A DNA stretch of 64,000 nt from an uncultured Porphyromonadaceae bacterium (lineage in GTDB: Bacteria > Bacteroidota > Bacteroidia > Bacteroidales > Muribaculaceae): assembly GCA_947176915.1 (NCBI GenBank), contig CAMWSM010000004.1, positions 1 through 64,000 of the forward strand, read 5' to 3'. The first letter of the stretch is position 1, and each line of letters opens with the position of its first letter. Below, one piece after another: positions 10,288-20,910 of the stretch. A program made the translations under genes and the position numbers. Below the pieces are notes generated by a model. That model saw nothing but the letters and a program-made list of their open reading frames with translations. It searched no databases and was not told the origin of the DNA.

Positions 10288-12315
10288 TTATTTCTTATAG
10301 TTTTCGACTCCTTGACGGAGGAATGATCGGTAAGCGGGAATATCCTCTTTATAAACGAATGCCGGTGCTAACGGACGTGCATTCTCATCTACGATAACAT
10401 GAAAAGGCTGAGCGTTAGCTCCAAATTTTGAGCGCTGAAGATAACTCCATTTATCCCCGTAAGTACGAAGAGTTCTTTCAGTGCCATCCTTTTCTTTCAC
10501 CTTAATTGTCTCCGGAAGAGGCTTTTTGTCATCCACCATCAGTGTTACAAGAACAAAATCATTATCAATGGATTTTTTTACTTCTGAGTCTGTCCATACT
10601 GCGGCTTCCATTTTGCGGCAGTTCACGCAGCCATAGCCGGAGAAGTCAAGAAGCACCGGTTTGCCGAGACGTCGGGCAAGTTTCATGCCCTCCTCGAAAT
10701 CGTCTACTTGTGCGGTAACATCTCCCTCATAGAGTGAAAAATCCTGAGTTGACAAAGGAGGGGAGAATGCACTGATGCTTTTGAGCGGTGCTCCCCAAAG
10801 ACCGGGAAGCATGTAGACTGCAAAAGCAAGAGAGATGCATGCGAGCATGAAACGGGGCACACCGACTTTCTCAACCTCATCATCATGCGGGAAGCGAAGT
10901 TTCCCGAGAAGATACACACCCAGCAGAGCAAAGATTACAATCCACAAAGACAAGAAGACTTCACGATCCAGTATTCTCCATCCATAAGCCAGATCTGCAA
11001 CAGAAAGGAATTTGAGAGCAAGAGCGAGTTCAAGGAACCCAAGAACGACCTTAACTGTATTCATCCATCCTCCACTTTTTGGCATTGCCTTCAGCATAGT
11101 GGGGAACATGGCAAAAATTGAAAAAGGGAGAGCAAGAGCAATTGCAAATCCTAACATACCGATTGCTGGAGAAATAAAATTGGATGTAGCAGCAGCTTCG
11201 ACCAATAGTGTGCCTATAATCGGACCTGTACATGAGAATGAAACAAGACAAAGGGTGAATGCCATAAAAAATATGGAGAGATAGCCTGTGGTGCTGTCCA
11301 CCTTGGAATCCATCTTATTAGTCCAGGAAGAGGGCAGAGTGAGTTCAAAGCCTCCCATGAATGAGACTGCAAAAATGACAAGAAGAATGAAGAATGCGAT
11401 ATTGAAACCTGCACTTGTGGCAAGTTCGTTCAATGCTGAGGCTCCGAAAAGAGCTGTAACTATAAGTCCAAGTCCGACATATATCACTATTATGGATAAA
11501 CCATACATCGCAGCTGTGGCTACGGATTTCTTTTTTGTCTTATTCTGCTTAAGGAAGAAACTTACAGTCATTGGAATCATAGGCCAAACGCAAGGAGTAA
11601 CCAAAGCGATCAGACCTCCAATAAAACCGGCAAGAAAGATGTAGAGAAGCGAGCGTGTCTGTTGAGAAGGATCGTCAGAAAAAACTTTCAATTCCGCTTC
11701 CACGTTTTCCCACCATGAATCATCTGCAGGGGATATGCCTGAATTGTTGACTGCCGGCAGCAGTGGGTCTTCGGAAGATTGGAGAGAATCGGTCATTTCT
11801 GCCAACTTTTGAGAAGCGGCTTCTTCAAGAGATTCAGGCTTATTATCCTCCGGGAGGGGAGATGTTTCTACTACAGGAGCTTTCCCGGAAAAAGAATGAG
11901 AAGCAAACACGGGAATGCACCCCATGTCATTACACGTCTGCCCTTTTATTTCCCAATCAATAGAAAAAGTCGGATCAATTGCCTTAAGCGGCTGGGTAAA
12001 GGATACAGTACCGGTGTAAAAATGCTGGTCAACCTCAAAAATTTCGTCATACTCCTTTATATAAGGTTTATTAACTTTGGGCTGTCCGTCTAATTTACAT
12101 CCTTTTAGTTCAAAATGAAACTCCAGAGGATTTGATCCTCCGGCAGGGTTATCAAGACTGAAGAGATGATAGCCTGACTCAATTCTGGCAGTTGCTTCCA
12201 CAGAAGGGTGAGGGGTATTGTCTCCAATGAGTCTGAAAGACCATGTAACCCCATCTTGAGCCCATATCATAAAGGCTGATAGGAGCAAAGAAAGAGTAAT
12301 GAGATATTTTTTCAT
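10288..12315 (-). CDS. dsbD: Thiol:disulfide interchange protein DsbD-like
   Basis: N-terminal DsbD alpha domain, membrane domain GLIALVTPCVWPMIPMTVSFF, C-terminal thioredoxin-like GYGCVNCRKME. Confidence 0.92.
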   Translation of the reverse strand: MKKYLITLSLLLSAFMIWAQDGVTWSFRLIGDNTPHPSVEATARIESGYHLFSLDNPAGGSNPLEFHFELKGCKLDGQPKVNKPYIKEYDEIFEVDQHFYTGTVSFTQPLKAIDPTFSIDWEIKGQTCNDMGCIPVFASHSFSGKAPVVETSPLPEDNKPESLEEAASQKLAEMTDSLQSSEDPLLPAVNNSGISPADDSWWENVEAELKVFSDDPSQQTRSLLYIFLAGFIGGLIALVTPCVWPMIPMTVSFFLKQNKTKKKSVATAAMYGLSIIVIYVGLGLIVTALFGASALNELATSAGFNIAFFILLVIFAVSFMGGFELTLPSSWTNKMDSKVDSTTGYLSIFFMAFTLCLVSFSCTGPIIGTLLVEAAATSNFISPAIGMLGFAIALALPFSIFAMFPTMLKAMPKSGGWMNTVKVVLGFLELALALKFLSVADLAYGWRILDREVFLSLWIVIFALLGVYLLGKLRFPHDDEVEKVGVPRFMLACISLAFAVYMLPGLWGAPLKSISAFSPPLSTQDFSLYEGDVTAQVDDFEEGMKLARRLGKPVLLDFSGYGCVNCRKMEAAVWTDSEVKKSIDNDFVLVTLMVDDKKPLPETIKVKEKDGTERTLRTYGDKWSYLQRSKFGANAQPFHVIVDENARPLAPAFVYKEDIPAYRSFLRQGVENYKK

Positions 12316-12571
12316 TGCTGATGAAAGGTAATAGATATATTAAAGATTACTGATTTATTAATTTTTTGCTAAATTACAAAATCTTGGAGTAGTTTCCAAA
12401 CTTGTTACGAATAAAAAGAGAATAAAAAAGGCATATCAGAAAGGAGCAAAGAATTAATCAGAGCCATAAAATATGAAAAAATTTTCAAAATGATGTTGAG
12501 TTTTTAAGAAGATATGTGTCTATATTGTGTATGAATAAAAGAAACGACATAGAATTGAGAGAAAAATGGAA

Positions 12572-12602
12572 TTTGTCGTTTTAAGTATATTTACTAATTT
12601 TG
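12572..12602 (+). promoter_or_regulatory. Bacteroidetes-type promoter upstream of lipA
   Basis: TTTG (12572-12575) - N19 - TAATTTTG (12595-12602). Confidence 0.65.
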
Positions 12603-12661
12603 CAGTGAATAGGAGTGCTTCGCACTATCGTTGCGCCTCATTTTTTCTCTAATCATTCTTT

Positions 12662-13546
12662 ATGAAACCTATAGATAAGATGACCGAAAATAATACCAAA
12701 GCTGATTACAGAAGAAAACCTGATTGGCTGAAGATAAAACTCCCACGCGGATTCAAAACCAGTCAAGTGATAGGTCTTCTTAATGAGAAGAATCTTCATA
12801 CAATTTGCAGTAGCGGAATGTGTCCGAACAGGGCAGAATGTTGGGGAAACGGCACGGCTACATTTATGATTGGTGGAAATATATGTACACGCAATTGTCG
12901 TTTCTGCAATGTGCCGCATGGCAAACCTTTGCCTCTTGAAGAAAAAGAGTTGGATGATATAGTGGAGTCCATTATTCAACTCAAATTAAGACATGTCGTG
13001 ATAACTTCGGTTGATCGCGATGATCTTCCTGATTTAGGAGCGGCACATTGGGCGAAAATGATCCGAAAAATAAAGGAATTTTGTCCGGGTGTAACTATGG
13101 AGGTTCTAATCCCGGATTTTCAGGGAAGATTGGAGTTAATTGATAGAATTATTGCAGAAAAGCCGGATGTCATATCGCATAATCTTGAAACTGTAAGACG
13201 ACTGACTCCTGAAGTCAGAACTTTTGCAACATACGATAATTCTTTGAAGGTGATCGAAAGAATTGCCCAAAGCGGCATTCGCAGCAAATCTGGAATAATG
13301 TTAGGATTAGGGGAAACACGCGATGAAATATTTCAGACAATGGAGGATTTGCTGAGTGCAGGATGTGAAGTGATGACTATCGGACAGTATCTCCAACCCG
13401 CAAAGACCAATTATCCTCTTCAGGAATATATCCATCCTGATACATTTGCTGAATACGGGAGAATCGGGAAGGAGATGGGCTTCAGGCATATTGAGAGCAG
13501 TCCTATGGTTAGATCCAGTTATCATGCCGAACGCCATGTCTACTAA
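12662..13546 (+). CDS. lipA: Lipoyl synthase
   Basis: CSSGMCPNRAECWGNGTATFMIGGNICTRNCRFCNVPHGKP radical-SAM/auxiliary cluster motifs. Confidence 0.97.
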   Translation: MKPIDKMTENNTKADYRRKPDWLKIKLPRGFKTSQVIGLLNEKNLHTICSSGMCPNRAECWGNGTATFMIGGNICTRNCRFCNVPHGKPLPLEEKELDDIVESIIQLKLRHVVITSVDRDDLPDLGAAHWAKMIRKIKEFCPGVTMEVLIPDFQGRLELIDRIIAEKPDVISHNLETVRRLTPEVRTFATYDNSLKVIERIAQSGIRSKSGIMLGLGETRDEIFQTMEDLLSAGCEVMTIGQYLQPAKTNYPLQEYIHPDTFAEYGRIGKEMGFRHIESSPMVRSSYHAERHVY

Positions 13547-14243
13547 CAATAGCGGCTGCCTTAAGGTGATAGATCTTGGGTTGCTTGATTATAGAGAGGC
13601 GTGGACTTTTCAACATACTCTATTTGATGGGATGGTGGAAAAGAAGAAAGGTGGGATAAAGCCGGAGAAGGAATATCTAATAATAGTAGAACATCCTCCG
13701 GTGATTACTCTCGGACGACATGCACACCAAGAAAATGTGCTATTGTCTTCTGATGCTTTACGAGAGAGAGGAATCGAAGTTTTTGAAATTGAGCGAGGGG
13801 GGGATGTAACCTTTCATGCCCCCGGTCAACTTGTGGCATATCCGATTTTAGATCTTGAGCAGCATCATCTCGGTGTGAAAGATTATGTGTGGCATCTTGA
13901 AGAGGCGGTGATCCTAACAATAGCGCATTACGGAATAAAAGGGGAGAGGATAGAGGGAGCATCCGGAGTATGGATTGGAAAGGGTGGAGACAAGGAGAGA
14001 AAGATTTGCGCTTTGGGTGTAAAATGCAGCAGGTTCTGCACTATGCACGGCCTGGCTTTGAATGTCAATACGGATTTGAGTGGATTCAATGCAATAAATC
14101 CTTGCGGGTTTATTGACCGAGGAGTAACTTCCATCGCTAAAGAAACCGGCAAGGATATGGATTTTGAAGAGGTAAAAAGTATTTTTATCAAGGAATTCAG
14201 TGCTCTTTTCCAGCCTCATACTCTCTTTCAAGGAAGACCTTGA
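13536..14243 (+). CDS. lipB: Lipoyl(octanoyl) transferase
   Basis: GGDVTFHAPGQLVAYPILDLEQH, GVKCSRFCTMHGLALNV; start reassigned from 13446 to 13536 or 13524. Confidence 0.95.
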   Translation: MSTNNSGCLKVIDLGLLDYREAWTFQHTLFDGMVEKKKGGIKPEKEYLIIVEHPPVITLGRHAHQENVLLSSDALRERGIEVFEIERGGDVTFHAPGQLVAYPILDLEQHHLGVKDYVWHLEEAVILTIAHYGIKGERIEGASGVWIGKGGDKERKICALGVKCSRFCTMHGLALNVNTDLSGFNAINPCGFIDRGVTSIAKETGKDMDFEEVKSIFIKEFSALFQPHTLFQGRP

Positions 14244-14979
14244 CTTCCTGAAATAGTTTGGAAGCGAAAACAAAATCGTTAAGCGACTGACTTGTGCTTC
14301 TGAAAATTGTTCTGTCGTTGCCAATCCAGTCGCAATGTCCTTTATTGATAAAAACAATTTTCTCGCCAATACCCAAGACAGAGTTCATGTCATGGGTATT
14401 GATAATTGTTGTCATGCCATATTCATGAGTAATGTCGCTGAGAAGCTCATCTATAAGAATTGATGTTCGTGGATCAAGACCGGAGTTCGGTTCATCACAG
14501 AATAAGTATTTGGGGTTGAGTGCTATGGCACGAGCGATAGCAACACGTTTCTGCATACCTCCCGAAATTTCAGAAGGATATTTGGCATCAGCATTCACCA
14601 GCCCAACCCTATTGATGCAAAAATGTGCTCGTTCAAGTTGTTCTTCATGAGAAAGCGGGCTGAACATCTTAAGAGGAAACATGACATTGCCGAGCACAGT
14701 TTCATTATCAAAGAGGGCGGACCCTTGAAAAAGCATCCCTATTTCCATTCTCAGTTTTTTCTTTTCCTGAGCATTCATGTTACGGAATTTTCTTCCATCA
14801 TAAAGGATTTCCCCCACCTCGGGACTGAGAAGTCCTATCAGGCATTTCATGAAAACAGTTTTTCCGGAGCCGCTTTGTCCGATTATGAGATTGGTCTTTC
14901 CTGTGTCAAAGGTTGCTGATATATCATATAATACCTGTTGACCGTCAAACCATTTGGATACGTTTTTAGCTTCAATCAT
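14197..14979 (-). CDS. ABC transporter ATP-binding protein, MlaF-like
   Basis: Walker A IGQSGSGKTVFMKCLIG, ISGGMQKRVAIARAIALNPKYLFCDEPNSGLDP. Confidence 0.9.
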   Translation of the reverse strand: MIEAKNVSKWFDGQQVLYDISATFDTGKTNLIIGQSGSGKTVFMKCLIGLLSPEVGEILYDGRKFRNMNAQEKKKLRMEIGMLFQGSALFDNETVLGNVMFPLKMFSPLSHEEQLERAHFCINRVGLVNADAKYPSEISGGMQKRVAIARAIALNPKYLFCDEPNSGLDPRTSILIDELLSDITHEYGMTTIINTHDMNSVLGIGEKIVFINKGHCDWIGNDRTIFRSTSQSLNDFVFASKLFQEVKVFLEREYEAGKEH

Positions 14980-15025
14980 CTTTGTTAAGGGAATAGAATG
15001 ATTTAAAATTATCTTAAGCTCCGGA

Positions 15026-15772
15026 TTATTGCAAGAGCATTTTAGTGAGTATTACGTCGGCCAGAAGAATAAGGATTGAACTGGAGACCACAGCCTTCGT
15101 GCTTGCCTGACCAACTTCAAGGGCTCCTCCTTTAACATAATAGCCATAATAGGCAGCCACACTTGCTATGATATATGCAAAAACGACTGTCTTAATAATG
15201 CCATACCACACGTACCATTCGTTGAAAAAGGATTGGATTCCGAATACATAATTCTCAACAGAAATCATAGATGTAAACTCGGCTATGAACCAGCCTCCCA
15301 CCAAGCCCATGAACATTGATAGCACACAAAGTACGGGGACAAAGAGCACAAAGCCTATGACTTTTGGCAACACAATAAAGTTTGCCGAATTTATACCCAT
15401 GATGTCGAGTGCATCGATCTGTTCAGTTACTCTCATAGTGCCAATCTCGGAGGCTATGTTACTGCCAACTTTGCCGGCAAGGATAAGAGACATCATTGAA
15501 GATGAAAATTCCAATAGAAGAATTTCACGGGTAGCGAGACCGGTGGAGTAGGATGGAATCAGGGGAGAGACGATATTGATGGTCATCTGAATAGTGATTA
15601 CGGCTCCAATAAAGAGCGAAATGATAATGACCAAAGGTATGGAGTCAACTCCGAGTTTGCTTATCTCCAGGACAAGGCGTTGAAAAAAAACTTTCCACTT
15701 GTCGGGAGACCGGAACACCTGGGTCATGAATAGGCAGTATTTGCCAAAGGATTTTATTGAAGATACTAACAT
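15026..15772 (-). CDS. MlaE family ABC transporter permease
   Basis: PLVIIISLFIGAVITIQ, AGKVGSNIASEIGTMRVTEQIDAL. Confidence 0.92.
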   Translation of the reverse strand: MLVSSIKSFGKYCLFMTQVFRSPDKWKVFFQRLVLEISKLGVDSIPLVIIISLFIGAVITIQMTINIVSPLIPSYSTGLATREILLLEFSSSMMSLILAGKVGSNIASEIGTMRVTEQIDALDIMGINSANFIVLPKVIGFVLFVPVLCVLSMFMGLVGGWFIAEFTSMISVENYVFGIQSFFNEWYVWYGIIKTVVFAYIIASVAAYYGYYVKGGALEVGQASTKAVVSSSILILLADVILTKMLLQ

Positions 15773-15965
15773 CTTATGAATTTTAATTAATTCAGAAATG
15801 GAAATTTAATTCCTTAGACTGAAAAGATAGTGCAAAATTAATAAAAAAACAATAAAAAAACTTTTTGAGAGAAGAGATAAGGTGGAAGTAATGGATTTTT
15901 CTTTCGATAGAGTCAATCGAAACCATGACATCATATATATTATTATCGGATAAAGGGAAATAAAG

Positions 15966-15997
15966 TTTGCTTGCAAAGCGAATTTTTATTAATTTTA
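15966..15997 (+). promoter_or_regulatory. Promoter upstream of udk operon
   Basis: TTTG (15966-15969) - N20 - TAATTTTA (15990-15997). Confidence 0.5.
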
Positions 15998-16025
15998 CCA
16001 AAAAATAATCCAATAGCGATAAAAT

Positions 16026-16634
16026 ATGCTTGTAATCGGAATTGCCGGGGGAACCGGCTCGGGTAAGACTACGGTTGTGAGGAAGATTATCGAATCTCTT
16101 CCCAAGGATGAAGTAACAGTGATTCCACAGGACTGTTACTACAAGGATAATGCGCATATACCTCTTGAAGAACGTCTCAAAATGAATTATGATGAGCCGG
16201 CTTCAATTGAATGGAGTCTTCTTTGCAAGCAGTTGATGGAACTTAAGGAGGGAAAGTCAGTGGAGATGCCCACTTATGATTTTCTCACTTGCTCACGTTT
16301 AAAGGAAACCACTGCTCTACGTCCAAGAGATGTGGTGGTTGTGGAAGGTATCCTTGTCCTTACGGATAAAGAACTTCGTGATATGATGGATGTGAAGGTT
16401 TTTGTTGATGCGGATGCCGATGAGAGGCTCATAAGGGTAATATCTCGAGATTGTATCGAAAGAGGGAGAACGCCTCAAATGGTTATTGACCGTTATCAGG
16501 AAACCCTTAAACCGATGCATGAGTTATATATAGAGCCAAGTAAACGTTATGCCGACCTTATTATTCCACAAGGAGGGAATAATAAGGTTGCAATAAAATT
16601 GCTGACAGATTATATTCGTTCTTTATTAAGATGA
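16026..16634 (+). CDS. udk: Uridine kinase
   Basis: [57 protein letters not shown]. Confidence 0.93.
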   Translation: MLVIGIAGGTGSGKTTVVRKIIESLPKDEVTVIPQDCYYKDNAHIPLEERLKMNYDEPASIEWSLLCKQLMELKEGKSVEMPTYDFLTCSRLKETTALRPRDVVVVEGILVLTDKELRDMMDVKVFVDADADERLIRVISRDCIERGRTPQMVIDRYQETLKPMHELYIEPSKRYADLIIPQGGNNKVAIKLLTDYIRSLLR

Positions 16635-17560
16635 AAATATTCCCTTTATTCCGAAAGAACAATAAGGAGGAATTAACTCCGGAGGAGCAAGCTGTATCCA
16701 AAGAGATGCAGACAGCTCCTGAACCTGATATGCAAGAAGAGATTATTACTACTGAAACAGAAACGGAAGAGGATAACCATCCGGAAATAGAGGCGGTCTC
16801 TGTGGCTGTTCCGGAAAAGGGAATTCTCCGCACGGATAATCTTGTCAAGAAGTATGGCAAGCGTACAGTAGCCAATCATGTTTCAATAAATGTAACTCAA
16901 GGGGAGATTGTTGGGTTGCTTGGTCCTAATGGTGCCGGAAAAACAACAACTTTCTACATGACCACCGGCTTGATAACTCCTAATGAGGGGAGAATTTTTC
17001 TTGATGATAAGGATATTACAGGTTTCCCTGTATATAAGAGAGCTCAGCTTGGAATCGGCTATCTTGCTCAGGAGGCATCGGTTTTCAGAAAATTGAGTGT
17101 TGAGAACAATATAATGGCAGTGCTTGAAATGACTCCTACTACAAAAGAATATCAAAAAGAGAAACTTGAAAGCCTTATTGCTGAGTTCAGGCTCCAGAAA
17201 GTTAGAAAAAATCTTGGAGATCAGTTATCAGGAGGTGAGCGTAGGCGCACGGAAATAGCCAGATGTCTTGCAATCAATCCTAAATTTATAATGCTTGACG
17301 AGCCTTTTGCCGGAGTCGATCCGATTGCTGTTGAAGATATTCAAGAAATAGTATATAAATTAAAAGAGAAGAATATAGGCATTTTGATTACTGATCATAA
17401 TGCCCCTGAAACTTTGAGTATTACTGATAGGGCTTATCTTCTCTTTGAAGGGAAAATATTATTCCAAGGCACGAGTGAGGAATTGGCTGATAATCCGGTG
17501 GTAAGAGAGAAATATTTAGGACGTAATTTTGTGTTCCGCCGAAAAAAATTTAATATTTGA
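16631..17560 (+). CDS. lptB: LPS export ABC transporter ATP-binding protein with ~65-aa acidic N-terminal extension
   Basis: [62 protein letters not shown]. Confidence 0.92.
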   Translation: MKIFPLFRKNNKEELTPEEQAVSKEMQTAPEPDMQEEIITTETETEEDNHPEIEAVSVAVPEKGILRTDNLVKKYGKRTVANHVSINVTQGEIVGLLGPNGAGKTTTFYMTTGLITPNEGRIFLDDKDITGFPVYKRAQLGIGYLAQEASVFRKLSVENNIMAVLEMTPTTKEYQKEKLESLIAEFRLQKVRKNLGDQLSGGERRRTEIARCLAINPKFIMLDEPFAGVDPIAVEDIQEIVYKLKEKNIGILITDHNAPETLSITDRAYLLFEGKILFQGTSEELADNPVVREKYLGRNFVFRRKKFNI

Positions 17561-18450
17561 TGAGTGCTACAGAAATTAGAGAAATACCGGCTGTAAGACT
17601 CTTTGTCCTGTTTATTACCTTTTTTATTTCCTTGGTATTGACAGGATTTATAGCTATTGGCATAGGAGAGATAGGATGGATTGGAGAGCGGGAGAAAGTC
17701 TTGATTACATCTGCCATACAATGTTTATTGGCGTTCTGTTTTCCGGCATGGTTTACAGCGCGCTTTTGCACACCACATCCTGATAAATGGCTTTATTTAA
17801 ACAGGGTTCCATCTTTTTGGTCATTTCTTGGAGTTGTCATTGCGTTCATAATTGTTCTTCCGGCATTGAATTGGTTAGTTGACTGGAATCAGAACCTACA
17901 TCTTCCGGAGTCAATGAAGAGTGTGGAGGAAACTTTACGCGGGTGGGAAGATGCAAACAGCGGTATTGTAGAGAAGATGCTTTCCGGAGCTTCTCCTTTA
18001 ATACTGACTTTTGCCGTGCTGATTGTCGGATTGCTGACAGGTTTTTCGGAAGAACTTTTTTTTAGAGGCGGCTTACAGAATATTCTGATAAGAAGTAAGG
18101 TTGCACCCTGGGTTGCTGTCTGGCTTACAGCTTTTGTATTCAGTGCCCTCCATTTTCAGTTTTTTGGTTTTATTCCAAGATTGTTTATGGGTGCATTTTT
18201 TGGATATTTGCTGATATGGTCGCGTAATCTTTGGTTGCCAATTTTCGCTCATGCCTTCAATAATTCGATAGTCGTGCTCACTTTTAATTCCAATATGTTT
18301 GAGCAGAAAGAAATTTTCGAGAATGTGGGAATCGCTCAAAGCGACAGTTTTCCCTGGATCGCACTTTCAAGTTTTGTGCTTTTCCTTGTGTTCATATATT
18401 TTTTCCGTACATATCTGACAAGTCGGAAAGGGAAGCAAAAGTATGGCTAA
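17557..18450 (+). CDS. CPBP family intramembrane metalloprotease
   Basis: [54 protein letters not shown]. Confidence 0.9.
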   Translation: MMSATEIREIPAVRLFVLFITFFISLVLTGFIAIGIGEIGWIGEREKVLITSAIQCLLAFCFPAWFTARFCTPHPDKWLYLNRVPSFWSFLGVVIAFIIVLPALNWLVDWNQNLHLPESMKSVEETLRGWEDANSGIVEKMLSGASPLILTFAVLIVGLLTGFSEELFFRGGLQNILIRSKVAPWVAVWLTAFVFSALHFQFFGFIPRLFMGAFFGYLLIWSRNLWLPIFAHAFNNSIVVLTFNSNMFEQKEIFENVGIAQSDSFPWIALSSFVLFLVFIYFFRTYLTSRKGKQKYG

Positions 18451-19486
18451 GAAACAGACGGGCGTTCAATTTCGAGAAATAATGACCTCAGTCAAGCATG
18501 GTGATTTCGCTAAAGTTTATCTTCTCATGGGCGACGAGAGTTATTATCTTGATCGTATTGTCAAGGCGCTGGAGAATAATGTAGTAAAGGAGGAGGATCG
18601 TGATTTTAACTCAATAGTATTTTACGGAGCCGAGGCAGACATGGCATCTGTCATAGGCTCCGCGCAGCAATATCCGGTTATGTCTGAACGTCAGCTTGTG
18701 ATATTGAAAGAGGCTCAGGCAATGACTAATGCTAAGGCGCAGCTTGATAAATTGTCAAGCTATCTTGCTCATCCTAATGATACAACTGTATTAGTGATTG
18801 TATATAAGGGAGGAAGCCTTAATGCCACTTCCTCTCTTTTGAAATCTGCCAAAACACCTTCCACTGTTGTATTTAAAAGTGAGAAGCTTCGTGACTATGA
18901 ATTAAAAGGTCCGATAAAAGATTACTGTAATGAAAAGGGGATAGGGATAGATGAGAAAGCAATCGGTTTATTGTGTGACTATATAGGGAATCCCCTCAGC
19001 AAACTTTTTGGAGAAATAGACAAGTTAATTGTTGCCGGAGGGAGAGAGAATAAGAGAATTTCTCCTGAGCTTATAGAACGTAATATTGGCATTTCAAAGG
19101 ACTATAATACCTTTGAACTGGTAAAAGCTCTTGCAAAGAAAGATTACCTCAAATCAATGAAGATAGTTGACTATTTCTCTCGTAATCCCAAACAGAACCC
19201 GGGGATAATGATTGCGGCAACAATCTTTAATTATTTTGCTAAACTTTTTGTTGCAAGTGTAGCCAGAGACAAGAGCGATGCTTCACTCATGCAGCTTCTT
19301 GAAGTTAAAAGTGTTTATGCGCTCCCCGATTATAGGGAGGGATTGAGTAAATATAATGCCCGTATGGTTCTCGGAGCGGTTCATGCTGTGAGAGAATATG
19401 ATGCGAAAATCAAAGGCATAGGTTCTACCCAGAATGAGTATGAACTATTAAAGGAATTGATATTTAAGATCTTTACGGTACAATAA
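18443..19486 (+). CDS. holA: DNA polymerase III subunit delta
   Basis: VYLLMGDESYYLDRIVKALE; LLCDYIGNPLSKLFGEIDKL; full-length HolA layout. Confidence 0.88.
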   Translation: MAKKQTGVQFREIMTSVKHGDFAKVYLLMGDESYYLDRIVKALENNVVKEEDRDFNSIVFYGAEADMASVIGSAQQYPVMSERQLVILKEAQAMTNAKAQLDKLSSYLAHPNDTTVLVIVYKGGSLNATSSLLKSAKTPSTVVFKSEKLRDYELKGPIKDYCNEKGIGIDEKAIGLLCDYIGNPLSKLFGEIDKLIVAGGRENKRISPELIERNIGISKDYNTFELVKALAKKDYLKSMKIVDYFSRNPKQNPGIMIAATIFNYFAKLFVASVARDKSDASLMQLLEVKSVYALPDYREGLSKYNARMVLGAVHAVREYDAKIKGIGSTQNEYELLKELIFKIFTVQ

Positions 19487-19489
19487 ATT

Positions 19490-20278
19490 ATGATATACTA
19501 TTTTTCGGGGACAGGAAACTCCAGAGCCGCCGCTAAATCGATTGGAGAAAGGCTGGGGGAGCAAATAGGCCTTATCTCACAAATAAATCCCAATGAGGAA
19601 GTTTTTAGAGGAGAAATGTTAGGATTCATTTTCCCGGTATATGCATGGGGTGTCCCTCCACTTGTACTTAATTTTATTTCCCATTTTTCCCAGGAATTTA
19701 TTGATGTCATTAAGGATAAAAGTATTCCTGTATGGGTTGTTATGACATGTGGAGATGAAGTGGCGCTTGCTCCAGAAATGATTCAAAGGACTTGTGATAT
19801 AAAAGGAATAAAAATCAAGTCAATCTGGAGTGTTATCATGCCAAATGATTATGTACTACTTCCCGGTTTTGATGTTGATTCACGAGAAGTTGAAAAGGAG
19901 AAGCTTGACAAGGCTCCGGCACGAATATCCGAGATTGTTACAGGACTATGTGAAGGTAAAGAGGGTGTTTTTGTTGTCAGGGGGTCTATGGCATGGATAA
20001 AGACAAAACTTGTTTATCCTCTTTTTAAACGCTGGGGAGTTTTTCCAAAAAAGTGGCATCATACGGATGCATGTGTAGGTTGCGGAATTTGTGTGAAAAA
20101 TTGTCCGTTGAAAAATATAAGGCTTTCTGATTCCGGGTTCCCCTTGTGGGGTGAGAATTGTTGTTCATGCGTTGCTTGTTATCATTCTTGTCCGCGACAC
20201 GCAGTGGAGTATGGAAAGGCTACGAAAGGTAAGGGACAATATATGTATCCTGAAATAAGAAAAGGTTCCGTGAAATGA
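19490..20278 (+). CDS. EFR1 family ferredoxin-flavodoxin fusion protein
   Basis: YYFSGTGNSRAAAKSI flavodoxin loop; two 4Fe-4S motifs CVGCGICVKNCP and CCSCVACYHSCP. Confidence 0.9.
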   Translation: MIYYFSGTGNSRAAAKSIGERLGEQIGLISQINPNEEVFRGEMLGFIFPVYAWGVPPLVLNFISHFSQEFIDVIKDKSIPVWVVMTCGDEVALAPEMIQRTCDIKGIKIKSIWSVIMPNDYVLLPGFDVDSREVEKEKLDKAPARISEIVTGLCEGKEGVFVVRGSMAWIKTKLVYPLFKRWGVFPKKWHHTDACVGCGICVKNCPLKNIRLSDSGFPLWGENCCSCVACYHSCPRHAVEYGKATKGKGQYMYPEIRKGSVK

Positions 20279-20293
20279 CGGAGCCTTTTCTAT
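20260..20293 (+). terminator. Terminator at the end of the udk-EFR1 operon
   Basis: aaaaggttccg-tgaaatga-cggagcctttt stem overlapping the EFR1 stop codon, T-rich tail. Confidence 0.75.
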
Positions 20294-20305
20294 TTAAATG
20301 AGGAT

Positions 20306-20824
20306 TTAAAAAAACTTGGTTATGGAATTGTCGTAACTCATGGCTATGACCTTTCCTTCTAAATTGACCAAAGAATAAGCCGGCTGGTTGTCTGAGTTAA
20401 AGAATACCACAATATTATCAAATGCTTTACCTTGGAATGTTTTTCCCGACGCTTCTGCTGACCATATTCCATTTTTAAAGGAAATTGCTATTTTGCTCCC
20501 CGGCTGATTTGTAACGGGATAAATCCCTGCGTTAGGCACACTTTCAGGAGAACAAGTGTATTGCTGAGAAAGGTAACCTTTTAATCCCGGAGAATATTCC
20601 ACAAGATACCATCCTTTATTATTCTCAAGAATTTTAAAAACCATTCCGGATTGGGGAGTCACTTCTTGATTTTGAGTGTTGAGAGTAACATATCCCTTAA
20701 CATTTGGCTCATCAAATATTTTAGCATCTTTGTTAACCACTGCAAATGATTGAGCAAAAGATTGCGATGAGAGAAAAAAGCTTGAGAGAATAATTACTAA
20801 TTTAAAAATGCTGATATTTTTCAT
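20306..20824 (-). CDS. Secreted protein with SH3-like N-terminal region
   Basis: Signal peptide MKNISIFKLVIILSSFFLSSQSFAQ; SH3-like GMVFKILENNKGWYLVEYSPGLKGYLSQQY. Confidence 0.6.
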   Translation of the reverse strand: MKNISIFKLVIILSSFFLSSQSFAQSFAVVNKDAKIFDEPNVKGYVTLNTQNQEVTPQSGMVFKILENNKGWYLVEYSPGLKGYLSQQYTCSPESVPNAGIYPVTNQPGSKIAISFKNGIWSAEASGKTFQGKAFDNIVVFFNSDNQPAYSLVNLEGKVIAMSYDNSITKFF

Positions 20825-20910
20825 AGAATTATTTTTTTAATCCGGGGGAAAAATTCCCCCGGACTTATGATTAAGAACCACATGAATTATTGGTTTATGT
20901 TGAAAAATTT

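Noticed and set aside
11288-11644. 118-aa + strand ORF inside dsbD
   Set aside because: Antisense to a conserved membrane domain; composition is typical of reverse-frame artefact.
20841-20863. tccgggggaa-aaa-ttcccccgga hairpin between alaS and the SH3-like gene as a terminator
   Set aside because: Real 10-bp hairpin, but in the alaS direction it is followed by TTAAAAAAA rather than a T-tract, so I do not call a terminator; a processing or pause role is possible.
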